From JAAUUE01 sp943370025 (lineage in GTDB: Bacteria > Cyanobacteriota > Cyanobacteriia > Cyanobacteriales > JAAUUE01): a DNA stretch of 64,000 nt. The notes under the pieces are model-generated. The model did not search any database and had not been told where the DNA came from. It saw nothing but the letters and a program-made list of their open reading frames with translations. This document shows positions 9,140 through 17,736 of the stretch, piece by piece. The stretch lies in assembly GCA_943370025.1 (NCBI GenBank), contig CALRPI020000020.1, forward strand, positions 8,349-72,348. The letters run 5' to 3'. The position numbers and the translations under genes are program-made. Numbering within the stretch: position 1 is the first letter of the stretch; each line of letters starts with the position of its first letter.

Positions 9140-9934
9140 TTAACCAAATCTGCCACTGACGTATTCTTGAGTTGCTTTTTCTTGGGGTTCATGGAAGATC
9201 ATTTCTGTGCGATCGTACTCCACCAAAAAGCCAAAACGAGAACCCTTCTCCGTGGCTTCGGCATTAAAGAACCCTGTCATATCAGAAACACGAGAGGCTT
9301 GCTGCATATTATGGGTAACAATAATAATCGTATATTTTTCCTTTAGTTCATGGATCAACTCTTCGATTTTGAGAGTAGAAATAGGATCCAAAGAAGCACA
9401 GGGTTCATCCATCAACACCACATCGGGCTGGATAGAAATTGCCCTAGCAATACACAACCTTTGTTGTTGTCCACCAGACAAGGAAAAACCACTAGATTTT
9501 AATTTGTCCTTGACTTCATCCCAGAGATAAGCCTGTCGCAGGGATCTCTCTACTAGCTCATCCATATCGCCTTGGTACTTATTAATTCTGGCTCCGTAGG
9601 CAATATTATCGTAGATAGTTTTCGGGAAAGGATTCGGCTTTTGAAACACCATCCCAATCCGCCGCCGTACTTCCACTGGGTCTATCTGACCACCATAGAT
9701 ATTTTGCCCATGATAGAGAATTTTGCCTTTTAAGCTGAAGGAATTAATCAAATCATTGAGGCGATTGAAACATCTTAAAAGGGTACTTTTCCCGCAACCC
9801 GAAGGTCCAATAAAAGCAGTGACTTTATTTTTGAGGATATTCATATGTACCCCACGCACTGCTAAGAAGTCACCATAATAAATATTGGCATCTTCTACCT
9901 GTAAAATGAAATCTTGGTTATGCTCAGACAACAT
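9140..9934 (-). CDS. pstB: Phosphate ABC transporter ATP-binding protein PstB
   Basis: The 264-residue cytoplasmic ATPase powers high-affinity phosphate import through PstC/PstA. It has Walker A GPSGCGKST (about 43-51), signature LSGGQQQRL (about 152-160), Walker B VVLMDEPCASLD (about 173-184) and the H-loop THN. The length equals the family norm. It is the last gene of pstS-pstC-pstA-pstB and starts 24 bases after pstA, so it is cotranscribed. Confidence 0.97.
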   Translation of the reverse strand: MLSEHNQDFILQVEDANIYYGDFLAVRGVHMNILKNKVTAFIGPSGCGKSTLLRCFNRLNDLINSFSLKGKILYHGQNIYGGQIDPVEVRRRIGMVFQKPNPFPKTIYDNIAYGARINKYQGDMDELVERSLRQAYLWDEVKDKLKSSGFSLSGGQQQRLCIARAISIQPDVVLMDEPCASLDPISTLKIEELIHELKEKYTIIIVTHNMQQASRVSDMTGFFNAEATEKGSRFGFLVEYDRTEMIFHEPQEKATQEYVSGRFG

Positions 9935-9958
9935 AGAATTTAAACTCCTAAAACTGAA

Positions 9959-10819
9959 TTAATATACTTTCCGACGAGTTGCCCACCGTGCCAAAATGTT
10001 GGTTATCAAAACCATGATGACTAGAACTAAAGCCCCTGCCCATGCCAATTCTTTTTGGGCAGCAAAAGGTACTAGGGCAAAGTTATAAACTAGTACCGAT
10101 AAAGTAGGAGTCGGCTCCAATAAGCCTTTGAACCAAAAAGGTGAATTTAAGGCTGTGAAAATTAGCGGAGCGGTTTCTCCGGCGGCTCTAGCCACGGCTA
10201 GAGTCACCCCGGTCAAGATAGCTGGCAAAGCTGCTGGAACCACTACGCTGAGGACGGTTTGGTAGCTAGATGCCCCAATACCCACCGAAGCCCAACGGAC
10301 ATCTTGGGGGACAATCTTCAAAGCCTCTAGAGTGGTACGGATAATTGTCGGTAGCATTAATACTGAGAGAGCAACACCTCCGGCGATCGCCGAGAAAGTT
10401 TGGGTTGTCACTACCAATAGACCAAAGGCGAAGATCCCAGCAATAATTGAAGGAACTCCACTTAAAACATCACTAGCAAAACGTACCCATCGTCCTAATT
10501 TATTGCCATCACTAAACTCGGATATATAGATTGCCACCAAAACTCCAAAGGGAATAGCAATTAATGCTCCGATACTTACTACGACAATTGTACCTTGAAT
10601 GGCATTGGCAATCCCGCCACCAGTTAGACCTGGAGAGGGGGGTAGTTTAGTAAATAGATCAAGATTGAAACGCCCAATACCTTGACTAGCTACATAAAAA
10701 AGGACGGTGAATAGGGGTAGGAGGGTGATGACGACAAACAATCCAGAGAGGGCAGTCATGGCTGTCCCAAAGAGAAATCTGGGGTTGCTTTTAGATTTGT
10801 GAAGATTATTAGTATCCAT
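9959..10819 (-). CDS. pstA: Phosphate ABC transporter permease PstA
   Basis: The 286-residue inner-membrane permease has six predicted helices. The EAA-type cytoplasmic loop (ALKIVPQDVRWASVGIGAS, about 165-183) contacts PstB. The sequence ARAAGETAPLIFTA is the PstA-typical segment. It pairs with PstC to form the phosphate channel. It sits 111 bases after pstC and 24 bases before pstB on the same strand. Confidence 0.96.
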   Translation of the reverse strand: MDTNNLHKSKSNPRFLFGTAMTALSGLFVVITLLPLFTVLFYVASQGIGRFNLDLFTKLPPSPGLTGGGIANAIQGTIVVVSIGALIAIPFGVLVAIYISEFSDGNKLGRWVRFASDVLSGVPSIIAGIFAFGLLVVTTQTFSAIAGGVALSVLMLPTIIRTTLEALKIVPQDVRWASVGIGASSYQTVLSVVVPAALPAILTGVTLAVARAAGETAPLIFTALNSPFWFKGLLEPTPTLSVLVYNFALVPFAAQKELAWAGALVLVIMVLITNILARWATRRKVY

Positions 10820-10930
10820 TACATCTTGATAATTAACAGCCGTTGGCTTTATTCTTGCCTAGCAAATAGGGCGGCATTGGTTTTAGAGATTCTCGAAATA
10901 GCTATGGGTATTTTTCTTACCCTAGCCAGA

Positions 10931-11887
10931 CTAACGATACTTAGCGCTAACACGAGACACAATCATCTCGGCGAGGACGTTGACGATGAGGGTCAAGACA
11001 AAGAGAACAAACCCGGCATACATCAGGGCGGCCACCTGTAATCCTGAAGCTTCGGCAAATTGGTTGGCGAGGAGGGAAGCGATCGTATTCCCCGGAGCTA
11101 GGAGGGAAATATTCAAACGATTGGAGTTGCCAATAATCATCGTGGCTGCCATCGTCTCTCCCATTGCCCTTCCCATCCCTAACATGATGCCGCCGACGAC
11201 ACCGGAAAAAGCTGCCGGAACCAGAACACGGAAAATTGTTTCCCAGCGAGTTGCCCCTAAACCTAATGAGGCTTGGCGCAGATCGGGAGGCAGGGAGGCG
11301 AAGGAATCGCGAGCTACGGCGGTGATAATCGGCAGAATCATAATCGAGAGGACAATCCCGGCTGGCAACATCGAAGGTCCCGTGGGTGGAGTGCTGAAGA
11401 GGGGAAACCAACCGAAACTTTTATTGAGAAAACCACCCAACTGGTTAGTGAGGGGGATAATCACAAAAATTCCCCAGAGTCCGTAGACTACGCTGGGAAT
11501 TGCGGCAATTAACTCTACTAAGAAAGTTAAGGGAGTGCGAATAGCTAGGGGCAAGAAATCTTCGCTTAGAAAAATGGCAGTACCGACTCCTAGAGGCACA
11601 GCAATCAACAGGGCAATCAAGGAACTGACCATAGTTCCATAGATCATTGGGAACACCCCATAGGTGTCATTCACCGGGTTCCAACCACTGCCAATGAGGA
11701 AGCCAAAGCCCCCCTGCTGGATGGCAGGAATCGCCCGGAAAAATACAGTTAGGGCGATCGCTCCCAAAAGAACGATCACCCCAATAGACAAAGCCAAGGT
11801 TAGCCACATGAAACCTTGGTCAAACTTTCTTTCAAACTGCGATCGAGAGGGCAGAATTACATTCTGCTCTTGAATTTCTAAAACCAT
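10931..11887 (-). CDS. pstC: Phosphate ABC transporter permease PstC
   Basis: The 318-residue permease subunit partners PstA. Six membrane segments are seen after an N-terminal cytoplasmic stretch of about 30 residues. The loop LPPDLRQASLGLGATRWETI and the segment GRAMGETMAATMIIG are characteristic of PstC. The 260-base gap to pstS holds a GATCCCCC-type palindromic repeat, which may separate pstS mRNA from the permease message, as pstS is usually needed in excess. Confidence 0.96.
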   Translation of the reverse strand: MVLEIQEQNVILPSRSQFERKFDQGFMWLTLALSIGVIVLLGAIALTVFFRAIPAIQQGGFGFLIGSGWNPVNDTYGVFPMIYGTMVSSLIALLIAVPLGVGTAIFLSEDFLPLAIRTPLTFLVELIAAIPSVVYGLWGIFVIIPLTNQLGGFLNKSFGWFPLFSTPPTGPSMLPAGIVLSIMILPIITAVARDSFASLPPDLRQASLGLGATRWETIFRVLVPAAFSGVVGGIMLGMGRAMGETMAATMIIGNSNRLNISLLAPGNTIASLLANQFAEASGLQVAALMYAGFVLFVLTLIVNVLAEMIVSRVSAKYR

Positions 11888-12017
11888 GGTGATATCCGAA
11901 ATTGATGCTGTTTACAGTCAAGCTATAGGAAAGGGTTGCAAAGCCGGCAGTGCTGTTAACTTAGTGCTGTCAACTTAAGTTAGAAACTATTGATAAATAG
12001 CCTTTTCGCTTGAATAT

Positions 12018-12126
12018 CTATCCCCCCTAGCCCCCCTTAAAAAGGGGGGGACAAGAAGAAGTAGTTCAAAGTCCCCCCTTTTTCTAGCTCAGGGGCGCGT
12101 TAGCGCGGGGATTTAGGGGGATCGAG
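12018..12126. repeat. GATCCCCC-family palindromic element between pstS and pstC
   Basis: The outer arms are TATCCCCCCTAGCCC and a right arm ending GATTTAGGGGGATCGAG. Inner arms are AAGGGGGGGAC and GTCCCCCCTT. The right half carries a small extra hairpin (GGGGCGCGTTAGCGCGGGGA). Similar elements lie at 14880-14960 and 36046-36146. It could form a long RNA hairpin in the pst transcript and modulate pstS versus pstCAB levels. Confidence 0.7.
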
Positions 12127-12145
12127 GTTCAAATGAGTCTATAGA

Positions 12146-13327
12146 CTATTTGAGTTTCATTTTGTATTCAGGGCTGAGGGTATCCGCTGCTGCCAAAACT
12201 TTTTCTTTGACGCTCTTGGGCAGAGGGATATAACCTAGGCTGCTAGATACTTCTTGACCTTCATTTAGACCATACTCGATTAGCACTTCTAGGGCTTTTG
12301 CCTTAGTTGCATCTGCTACTTTAGTTGGTACAAGCAACCAAGTGTAGGAAGCGATCGGATAAACGCCGGGACCTTCTGGGTCTTCGATGAATGCCCGGAG
12401 GTTTTCAGGAAGCTTCACAGAGGCTAGAGTCTTACTAACGCTTTCGTCACTAGCTGTCACAAATTCCTTGGCTTTGTTTTCTAGTTGAGCAAACTTCAAT
12501 TTGTTGTTTTTAGCGTAGCCATACTCAATATAACCAATGGAGCCGGGGGTTTGTTGAATTTGGGCGGTTACACCTTCATTGCCCTTGGCACCAACAAAAG
12601 CACCAGTAGGCCATTGCACAGTGTTACCTTCGCCAATTTTAGATTTCCAATCAGCACTAACTGCGGCGAGGTGCTTGGTGAATACTCCAGTGGTACCGCT
12701 ACCATCAGAGCGGTGGACAAAGGTAATCGCTTGGTCGGGAAGTTTAATACCGGGGTTGGCAGCCACAATCTTGGGGTCATTCCACTTGGTAATTTCTCCC
12801 ATAGCGATCCCTACATATACTTCTCTGCTTAGTTTTAAGCCAGTATCTACGCCTTCAACGTTGTAGGCAAGCACGATGCTTCCCGCAGTCATAGGCAGCA
12901 TCATTACGCCCTTATCAGCAGGAACCTTGGCGATCGCATCATCTTTCATGGCTGTGTCGCTAGCACCAAAGTCTACAGTTCCCTTAGTAAATTGTTCAAT
13001 CCCAGCACCGCTACCCACAGATTGGTAGTTGACTTGGAGTTGAGGAACCTTTTGGCTGAGGTCTTGGAACCAACGTTGATACAAAGGAGCAGGGAAAGAT
13101 GCTCCAGCACCAGTCACGGCAACGTTGCCAGTGAATTCAATTTTAGCAGCCGCAGGAGATGCGCTGGCGGCAGGAGATGCTCCAGCAGCAGGGGATGCTC
13201 CAGTAGCAGGAGATGTGTTAGCAGTGGGTGTACCGCCACCACAAGCCACTAAACTAGTTGTGAGAGCCAAGAAGGAAACTGAAGCTCCGAAGCGTTTTGC
13301 TTGGGGGAATTTGATGGGTAATACCAT
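12146..13327 (-). CDS. pstS: Phosphate-binding lipoprotein PstS
   Basis: The protein has 393 residues. A signal peptide ends in a lipobox (LVAC, Cys at about residue 29). A low-complexity linker of repeated ASPA units follows (about 38-60). The mature domain begins VTGAGASFPAPLYQRWF and contains the phosphate-binding motifs GSGAGIEQF and RSDGSGTTGVF. It captures orthophosphate outside the cytoplasmic membrane for PstCAB. It is the first gene of the operon, and a Pho box lies 58-76 bases upstream of its ATG. The ASPA linker is unusually repetitive and probably tethers the domain away from the membrane. Confidence 0.97.
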   Translation of the reverse strand: MVLPIKFPQAKRFGASVSFLALTTSLVACGGGTPTANTSPATGASPAAGASPAASASPAAAKIEFTGNVAVTGAGASFPAPLYQRWFQDLSQKVPQLQVNYQSVGSGAGIEQFTKGTVDFGASDTAMKDDAIAKVPADKGVMMLPMTAGSIVLAYNVEGVDTGLKLSREVYVGIAMGEITKWNDPKIVAANPGIKLPDQAITFVHRSDGSGTTGVFTKHLAAVSADWKSKIGEGNTVQWPTGAFVGAKGNEGVTAQIQQTPGSIGYIEYGYAKNNKLKFAQLENKAKEFVTASDESVSKTLASVKLPENLRAFIEDPEGPGVYPIASYTWLLVPTKVADATKAKALEVLIEYGLNEGQEVSSSLGYIPLPKSVKEKVLAAADTLSPEYKMKLK

Positions 13328-13370
13328 AAACTTTATAAGTTGTTGTTTCTTTTACAGGTGTTTGTTAGAG

Positions 13371-13403
13371 ATGATACAGACTAAAAGTAAAGAGAAGGTT
13401 AAC
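13371..13403 (-). promoter_or_regulatory. Pho box and -10 of the pst operon
   Basis: On the minus strand GTTAACCT (13403-13396) and CTTTACTT (13392-13385) are 8-base direct repeats spaced by three bases. They fit the cyanobacterial Pho box pattern PyTTAAPyPy(T/A). A TATCAT -10 candidate lies at 13376-13371, about 44 bases from the pstS ATG. The expected regulator is SphR (PhoB) under phosphate limitation. Confidence 0.7.
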
Positions 13404-13475
13404 AAATCTCCACGAATTATCATGAACTCCAAATATCTGAGGTGGCAAAGGATTAAAATGCATGTGGTTAAGTAT

Positions 13476-13578
13476 GCCCCCGCGCTGTGAGAGCAATCCT
13501 TAATAAAATCAAGCAAGGGAGTTGGTAATTGCCCCCGCGCTGCGGGGGCAATCCTTAATAAAATCGAGCATGAGAGTT
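13476..13578. repeat. Duplicated 48-base unit with GC-rich hairpin
   Basis: Two copies (13476-13523 and 13531-13578) have a 55-base period and agree at 42 of 48 positions. Copy 2 contains the hairpin GCCCCCGCGCTGCGGGGGC; in copy 1 the right arm is degraded (CTGTGAGAGC). They lie between divergently transcribed pstS and bioY, so they are leader or spacer DNA rather than terminators. Confidence 0.7.
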
Positions 13579-13607
13579 AAAATTATCGGGGTCATCAAAA
13601 TTGTTAA

Positions 13608-14225
13608 ATGTCAAACAAAATGCCTAAACCTGTGCCACCATTCATCCAATTTCTCTGGGCGTTAGTGGGGCTGCTACTGACGATCGGCGGCACTTTCTTG
13701 GAAGTGTTTGCCACTACTCCGCCTTGGGCGTGGACTGGTCAGGGAATTAAAACCGTCTCCCTAGGGGTTACCTACCAAATTGGGGCAGTATTATTAACTG
13801 GATGTTTAGGAGGTTCTAAGGCTGGGGCTCTATCCCAGATTGCCTATATTTTCGTGGGTCTAACTTGGCTGCCAGTGTTCGATCGCGGCGGCGGTTGGAA
13901 TTATGTGAAGAGTCCTAGTTTTGGCTACATTCTAGGCTTTGTGGCTGGGGCGTGGGTCTGTGGTTGGTTAGCATTTCGGGTGTTCCCTCGCCTAGAATCT
14001 TTGGCGTTCAGTTCCCTCTGTGGCTTGTTGACTATTCATTTATATGGTATTGCCTACCTATTAGTGTTCCAATATATCGGCACAATCCAAGCCGTAAATT
14101 CTAATTCCTTTTCCTTGGGGGAATCAATTCTCCGCTATTCGATCTATCCCCTGCCGGGACAATTGGCTCTAGTTTGTGCTGTGGCGGTGCTATCATTTCT
14201 CCTACGGCGGATTATGTTTTATTAG
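13608..14225 (+). CDS. bioY: BioY-family biotin (ECF-type) transporter component
   Basis: The protein has 205 residues with about six hydrophobic segments. The signature region is VTYQIGAVLLTGCLGGSKAGALSQIAYIFVGLTWLPVF (about 48-85), matching the BioY substrate-binding component, which captures biotin in the membrane. No bioM/bioN ATPase or T-component gene is adjacent, so it works alone or with a shared ECF module. It is followed by lspA 80 bases downstream across a strong hairpin. Confidence 0.88.
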   Translation: MSNKMPKPVPPFIQFLWALVGLLLTIGGTFLEVFATTPPWAWTGQGIKTVSLGVTYQIGAVLLTGCLGGSKAGALSQIAYIFVGLTWLPVFDRGGGWNYVKSPSFGYILGFVAGAWVCGWLAFRVFPRLESLAFSSLCGLLTIHLYGIAYLLVFQYIGTIQAVNSNSFSLGESILRYSIYPLPGQLALVCAVAVLSFLLRRIMFY

Positions 14226-14246
14226 TTTTGTGTTACTCCTAAATAA

Positions 14247-14283
14247 GTCAGGATAGCTCGCGCAACGCGCGGGCTATCCTGAC
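14247..14283. terminator. Strong hairpin between bioY and lspA
   Basis: GTCAGGATAGC and GCTATCCTGAC form the outer stem, with CGCGC/GCGCG inside and a two-base AA centre. The plus-strand sequence after it is A-rich, not T-rich, so it is a poor intrinsic terminator on the plus strand. It may stabilise the bioY 3' end. Confidence 0.45.
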
Positions 14284-14305
14284 AAAAAATTCATAGTTTT
14301 ATTTA

Positions 14306-14794
14306 ATGACAATTAAAAATCTTTGGTTTTGGGTAGTTGGGGTGGTGGCAATCGCGATCGATCAATTGACTAAATTGTGGACAGTCCAAACCCTGCAACT
14401 CCATCAAACGATCCCCCTGCTACCGGGAATATTTCATTTCACCTACGTCCAAAATACTGGGGCTGCCTTTAGCCTGTTTGCTGGGGGTGGAGGATGGCTG
14501 CGCTGGCTGTCTTTGCTGGTGAGTTTGGGGCTGATGGCTTGGGCAGCTTTTGGTCCGAGGTTTTCTCGCTGGGAGCAGTTAGGCTATGGTTTTGTGTTGG
14601 GGGGAGCGATGGGCAATGGGATCGATCGCTTCATCCTTGGTTATGTGATCGATTTCCTAGATTTCCGCCTGATCAATTTCCCGGTGTTTAATATTGCCGA
14701 TGTGTCGATCAATATCGGAATTGCCTTCCTCTTATTAGCCAGTTTCTTCGGTTCCGCTAGTTCTTCTAATGGTTCTTCCAAAGGGAATCGCTAG
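14306..14794 (+). CDS. lspA: Lipoprotein signal peptidase (signal peptidase II)
   Basis: The 162-residue membrane aspartyl protease removes signal peptides from prolipoproteins such as PstS in this window. Four helices are visible. The catalytic regions are NTGAAFSLF (about 52-60), GAMGNGIDRFILGYVIDFLDF (about 100-120, first Asp) and FPVFNIADVSINIG (about 124-137, second Asp). The length matches the family. It is followed by a large palindromic element. Confidence 0.96.
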   Translation: MTIKNLWFWVVGVVAIAIDQLTKLWTVQTLQLHQTIPLLPGIFHFTYVQNTGAAFSLFAGGGGWLRWLSLLVSLGLMAWAAFGPRFSRWEQLGYGFVLGGAMGNGIDRFILGYVIDFLDFRLINFPVFNIADVSINIGIAFLLLASFFGSASSSNGSSKGNR

Positions 14795-14804
14795 GGTTTA
14801 GGAA

Positions 14805-15031
14805 TAAGGGCGCAAAGCCTTCATCGGTGTCAACTTAACGTCAAAGGTAGTGTCAGCCTACTGTTTGATGCTTAGTCCTCGATCCCCCCTAGCCTTCAAA
14901 AGGGGGGGACAAGAAATAGTTCAAAGTCCCCCTTTTTAAGGGGGATTTAGGGGGATCGAGACCTAGATGAAAGCGATGTCCTTCAAAGCTTTCATCCTTA
15001 AGTTGACACCAATGAAAGCCTTGCGCCCCTA
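14805..15031. repeat. Compound nested palindrome (about 227 bp)
   Basis: Outer arms TAAGGGCGCAAAGCCTTCAT.. and ..ATGAAAGCCTTGCGCCCCT enclose a second pair (GGTGTCAACTTAA / TTAAGTTGACACC). A GATCCCCCC-type element lies at the centre (14880-14961). The centre shares GCCTACTGTTTGATGCTTAG with sequence near 34931. It fills the gap between lspA and the convergent cyclo-ligase gene. Confidence 0.75.
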
Positions 15032-15046
15032 ACAGTTTTATCCTTG

Positions 15047-15074
15047 TAGGGTGGGCATTGCCCACCATTTAGGT
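15047..15074. repeat. Dispersed GGTGGGCATTGCCCACC palindrome, copy 1
   Basis: TGTAGGGTGGGCATTGCCCACC followed by ATTTAGGT recurs inverted at 63677-63703. It lies just after the stop of the minus-strand cyclo-ligase gene and may act as its terminator hairpin. Confidence 0.65.
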
Positions 15075-15089
15075 TTGGAGCAATTTCAA

Positions 15090-15656
15090 CTAAAAATAAC
15101 TAATTTCCTGTTCTGTACAAACTCCCTGAAGCGGCACATCCCAAGGGTTGATTGGTAATTTTTCTAGATAGGCAAAGGAAAAAGTAATTCCTAAAGTTGG
15201 TTTATTTTGCCACAAGGGTTGGCTGAGGAGGCGATCGTAATACCCGCCCCCATAGCCCAGTCGATAGCCAGAGCGATCGCAACCCACGCAAGGCACCAGA
15301 ATTAGATCCACTTCCTCGACTGGAATCAGCGGGAGACTAGCCTCTGGTTCACTAATGCCGTAGCGATTTTTGACGATCGTGCCAGTTAATCTGGGATGCC
15401 AATCATGCCAAATTAAATCTTTTCCCTGACAGCGGGGTAAACCCCATTTCTTTTCGGGATAAGCTGTCCATAAACCAGCAAGGTCTGGCTCTTGACGATG
15501 GCTGAGATACACCAGAATAGTTTTCGCTTCCTGAAAAAACTCCTGAGATTGGAGCCGTTCACAAATTTGTTGGCTTTGCTCCTGCCATTGTTCAGGGCTA
15601 AGGGTTTGGCGTTGGTGCAGTAGCGATCGACGTAATTCGATTTTATCTATCATCAA
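15090..15656 (-). CDS. 5-formyltetrahydrofolate cyclo-ligase
   Basis: The 188-residue cytoplasmic enzyme uses ATP to convert 5-formyl-THF to 5,10-methenyl-THF, returning stored folate to one-carbon metabolism. N-terminal KIELRRSLLHQRQTL and C-terminal GYRLGYGGGYYDRLL (about 129-143) are the family signature. DLILVPCVGCD precedes the latter. Length is normal. It is divergent from the cysteine synthase gene, 107 bases away. Confidence 0.93.
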   Translation of the reverse strand: MMIDKIELRRSLLHQRQTLSPEQWQEQSQQICERLQSQEFFQEAKTILVYLSHRQEPDLAGLWTAYPEKKWGLPRCQGKDLIWHDWHPRLTGTIVKNRYGISEPEASLPLIPVEEVDLILVPCVGCDRSGYRLGYGGGYYDRLLSQPLWQNKPTLGITFSFAYLEKLPINPWDVPLQGVCTEQEISYF

Positions 15657-15763
15657 GATTTTATTTTTTTCGTCCTGTATTTAGCTAGGAAACACCTGCT
15701 GATCCTTGCCTCCTGTTGATATCATGGAGATCACACCACTTAATATAATCTACAAAATTAGAT

Positions 15764-16753
15764 ATGGATGGCATGGATATCAAGAATGGCTTCATTGGGG
15801 CGATCGGCAACACTCCCTTAATTCGCTTAAATAGTTTTAGCGAAGAAACTGGCTGCGAGATTCTAGGGAAGGCAGAATTTTTGAACCCCGGTGGCTCCGT
15901 CAAAGACCGGGCTGCCCTATATATCATCCAAGATGCAGAAGCCAAGGGCTTACTCAAACCCGGCGGCACAGTGGTGGAAGGAACTGCCGGGAATACGGGA
16001 ATTGGCTTAGCACATATCTGCAATGCCAAGGGTTATAAATGCCTAATCGTTATCCCTGATACCCAATCCCAAGAAAAAATTGATGCCCTGCGAACTCTAG
16101 GTGCTGAAGTCCGCACAGTTCCAGCGGTTCCCTACAAAAACCCCAATAACTATGTCAGGCTTTCTGGCAGACTAGCGACAGAGATCCCCAACGCCATCTG
16201 GGCAAACCAGTTTGATAACTTGGCAAACCGTCTGGCACACTACGAAACCACAGCCCCAGAGATTTGGCAACAAACCGGAGGTAAAGTTGATGGTTGGGTT
16301 GCTGCCACGGGAACTGGCGGAACTTTTGCCGGAGTTGCCCTGTACCTGAAGGAGAAAAATCCCCAGATTAAAAATGTGCTAGCTGACCCCATGGGCAGTG
16401 CCTTGTATAGCTATGTAAAAACTGGGGAACCGCACATGGAAGGTAGTTCCATCACCGAGGGGATTGGCAATAGTCGAGTTACTGCCAATATGGAAAACGT
16501 GCCGATCGATGATGCTCTGCAAATCCCAGACGAAGAGGCTGTAAGAGTTGTGTATCAACTCCTGAGAAAAGATGGATTGTTTATGGGGGGTTCCGTGGGG
16601 ATCAACGTGGGGGCAGCAGTGGCTCTAGCGAAAGAATTAGGTCCTGGGCATACGATCGTCACTGTTCTTTGCGATGGGGGTGCTCGCTACCAATCCCGGC
16701 TCTTTAATCCAGAATGGTTAGCCACCAAGGGTTTGTCAATTCCGGAAAACTAG
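15764..16753 (+). CDS. cysK: Cysteine synthase A-type PLP enzyme
   Basis: The protein has 329 residues. It makes cysteine from O-acetylserine and sulfide. The PLP lysine lies in NPGGSVKDRAA (about 42-52), the phosphate-binding loop is EGTAGNTGIG (about 72-81), and GTGGTFAG lies at about 184-191. The N-terminal GNTPLIRL is typical of OASS. A second ATG three codons downstream is possible. Close relatives include cystathionine beta-synthase-like and alternative cysteine synthases, so the exact donor is by homology only. Confidence 0.9.
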   Translation: MDGMDIKNGFIGAIGNTPLIRLNSFSEETGCEILGKAEFLNPGGSVKDRAALYIIQDAEAKGLLKPGGTVVEGTAGNTGIGLAHICNAKGYKCLIVIPDTQSQEKIDALRTLGAEVRTVPAVPYKNPNNYVRLSGRLATEIPNAIWANQFDNLANRLAHYETTAPEIWQQTGGKVDGWVAATGTGGTFAGVALYLKEKNPQIKNVLADPMGSALYSYVKTGEPHMEGSSITEGIGNSRVTANMENVPIDDALQIPDEEAVRVVYQLLRKDGLFMGGSVGINVGAAVALAKELGPGHTIVTVLCDGGARYQSRLFNPEWLATKGLSIPEN

Positions 16754-16925
16754 TTGCAGCAAGTTGTAGAGATAATAGACCTCTTGCAAAACTGAATAAA
16801 AGATATTCAACAGGTTCCCGAATTTTCCTCTCCACAACCTTCCCTGAAAAGCAAAATCCCCGAATTGCTTTAGGCTAAAATTAATTCATCATTCAAAGCC
16901 AACCATAACCGACCTTAGGAAAGCA

Positions 16926-17657
16926 ATGGTTAACCTCGCCTATGACTACGATCGCCTGCCCACGGCTGAGGAGCTACCCCACTCAGATGAAACGCCTGTG
17001 GATAACGAATTACAAAATAATATTCCCAACTTTTTGTTGAACCTGCTCCGGCTGATTTGGGGCGATCGCCAAGATTGGTTCTTTGGCGTAGATATGGGTA
17101 TCTATCACGACTCCAAAAGCCGAACCCCGATCATCCCTGATGCTTTCTTATCCTTAGGAGTTGAACTTCACAAGGGAGAAACTGGACGATTGAGCTATGT
17201 ATTGTGGGAAGAAAATTACACGATGCCTATATTAGCCCTAGAAGTAGTATCCCAAACCTACAACGGAGAATACGAGGCAAAGTTGAAGCAATATCAGTCA
17301 ATGGGGATTTTGTACTATGTTGTCTATAACCCTTTGAGTGGCAAAAGAAGAATCCATAAACAGCGGCAACGCTTGGCGGTTTATAAATTGATCTCAGGTT
17401 CATACCAACTCCAACTGGGGGAAGCAATGGTCTGGCTACCAGAGATTGGCTTAGGCATCGGTTATGAAAAGCAAGCTTCTGGTGCTTGGCGGGGGGAATG
17501 GCTCTATTGGTATAACGAAGAGGGCGATCGCTATCAAACTGCTGAAGAATTAGTAGTTCAAGAACGGGTAGCGAAGGAACAGGCGGAGGAGATCAAGGAA
17601 AAATTGGCAAGGTATCTCAGATCGATCGGGGTTAATCCTGATGAAATTCCTGATTAA
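16926..17657 (+). CDS. Uma2 family (DUF820) PD-(D/E)XK nuclease-like protein
   Basis: The protein has 243 residues. The restriction-fold core is visible as PDAFLSLGVEL (Asp, about 78), LALEVVSQTYNGEYEAKLKQY (Glu at about 110, Lys at about 124) and GILYYVVYNP. A C-terminal extension with a KEQAEEIKEKLA helix is common in cyanobacterial members. The family is hugely expanded in cyanobacteria and its biological role is unknown. A degraded relative of its C-terminal part may lie at 63679-63870. Confidence 0.85.
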   Translation: MVNLAYDYDRLPTAEELPHSDETPVDNELQNNIPNFLLNLLRLIWGDRQDWFFGVDMGIYHDSKSRTPIIPDAFLSLGVELHKGETGRLSYVLWEENYTMPILALEVVSQTYNGEYEAKLKQYQSMGILYYVVYNPLSGKRRIHKQRQRLAVYKLISGSYQLQLGEAMVWLPEIGLGIGYEKQASGAWRGEWLYWYNEEGDRYQTAEELVVQERVAKEQAEEIKEKLARYLRSIGVNPDEIPD

Positions 17658-17688
17658 AAAACTACCTACGCGATAGTCATGAATTGTT

Positions 17689-17723
17689 ATGGTGATTGGG
17701 GCGCGCAGCTCCCCAATCACCAT
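17689..17723. terminator. Bidirectional hairpin between convergent Uma2 and helicase genes
   Basis: ATGGTGATTGGGG and CCCCAATCACCAT pair perfectly (13 bp) with a nine-base loop. It lies 32 bases past the Uma2 stop and 14 bases past the helicase stop. Confidence 0.65.
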
Positions 17724-17736
17724 ACTACTACCTACG

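Noticed and set aside
10947..11512. Long frames antisense or out of phase to pstC
   Set aside because: They are shadows of pstC, rich in Arg/Ser as expected from codon-phase mirroring; no independent evidence.
13476..13578. Degenerate CRISPR repeat pair
   Set aside because: Only two copies exist, and the 48-base unit covers nearly the whole 55-base period, leaving no spacer. It is a simple duplication.
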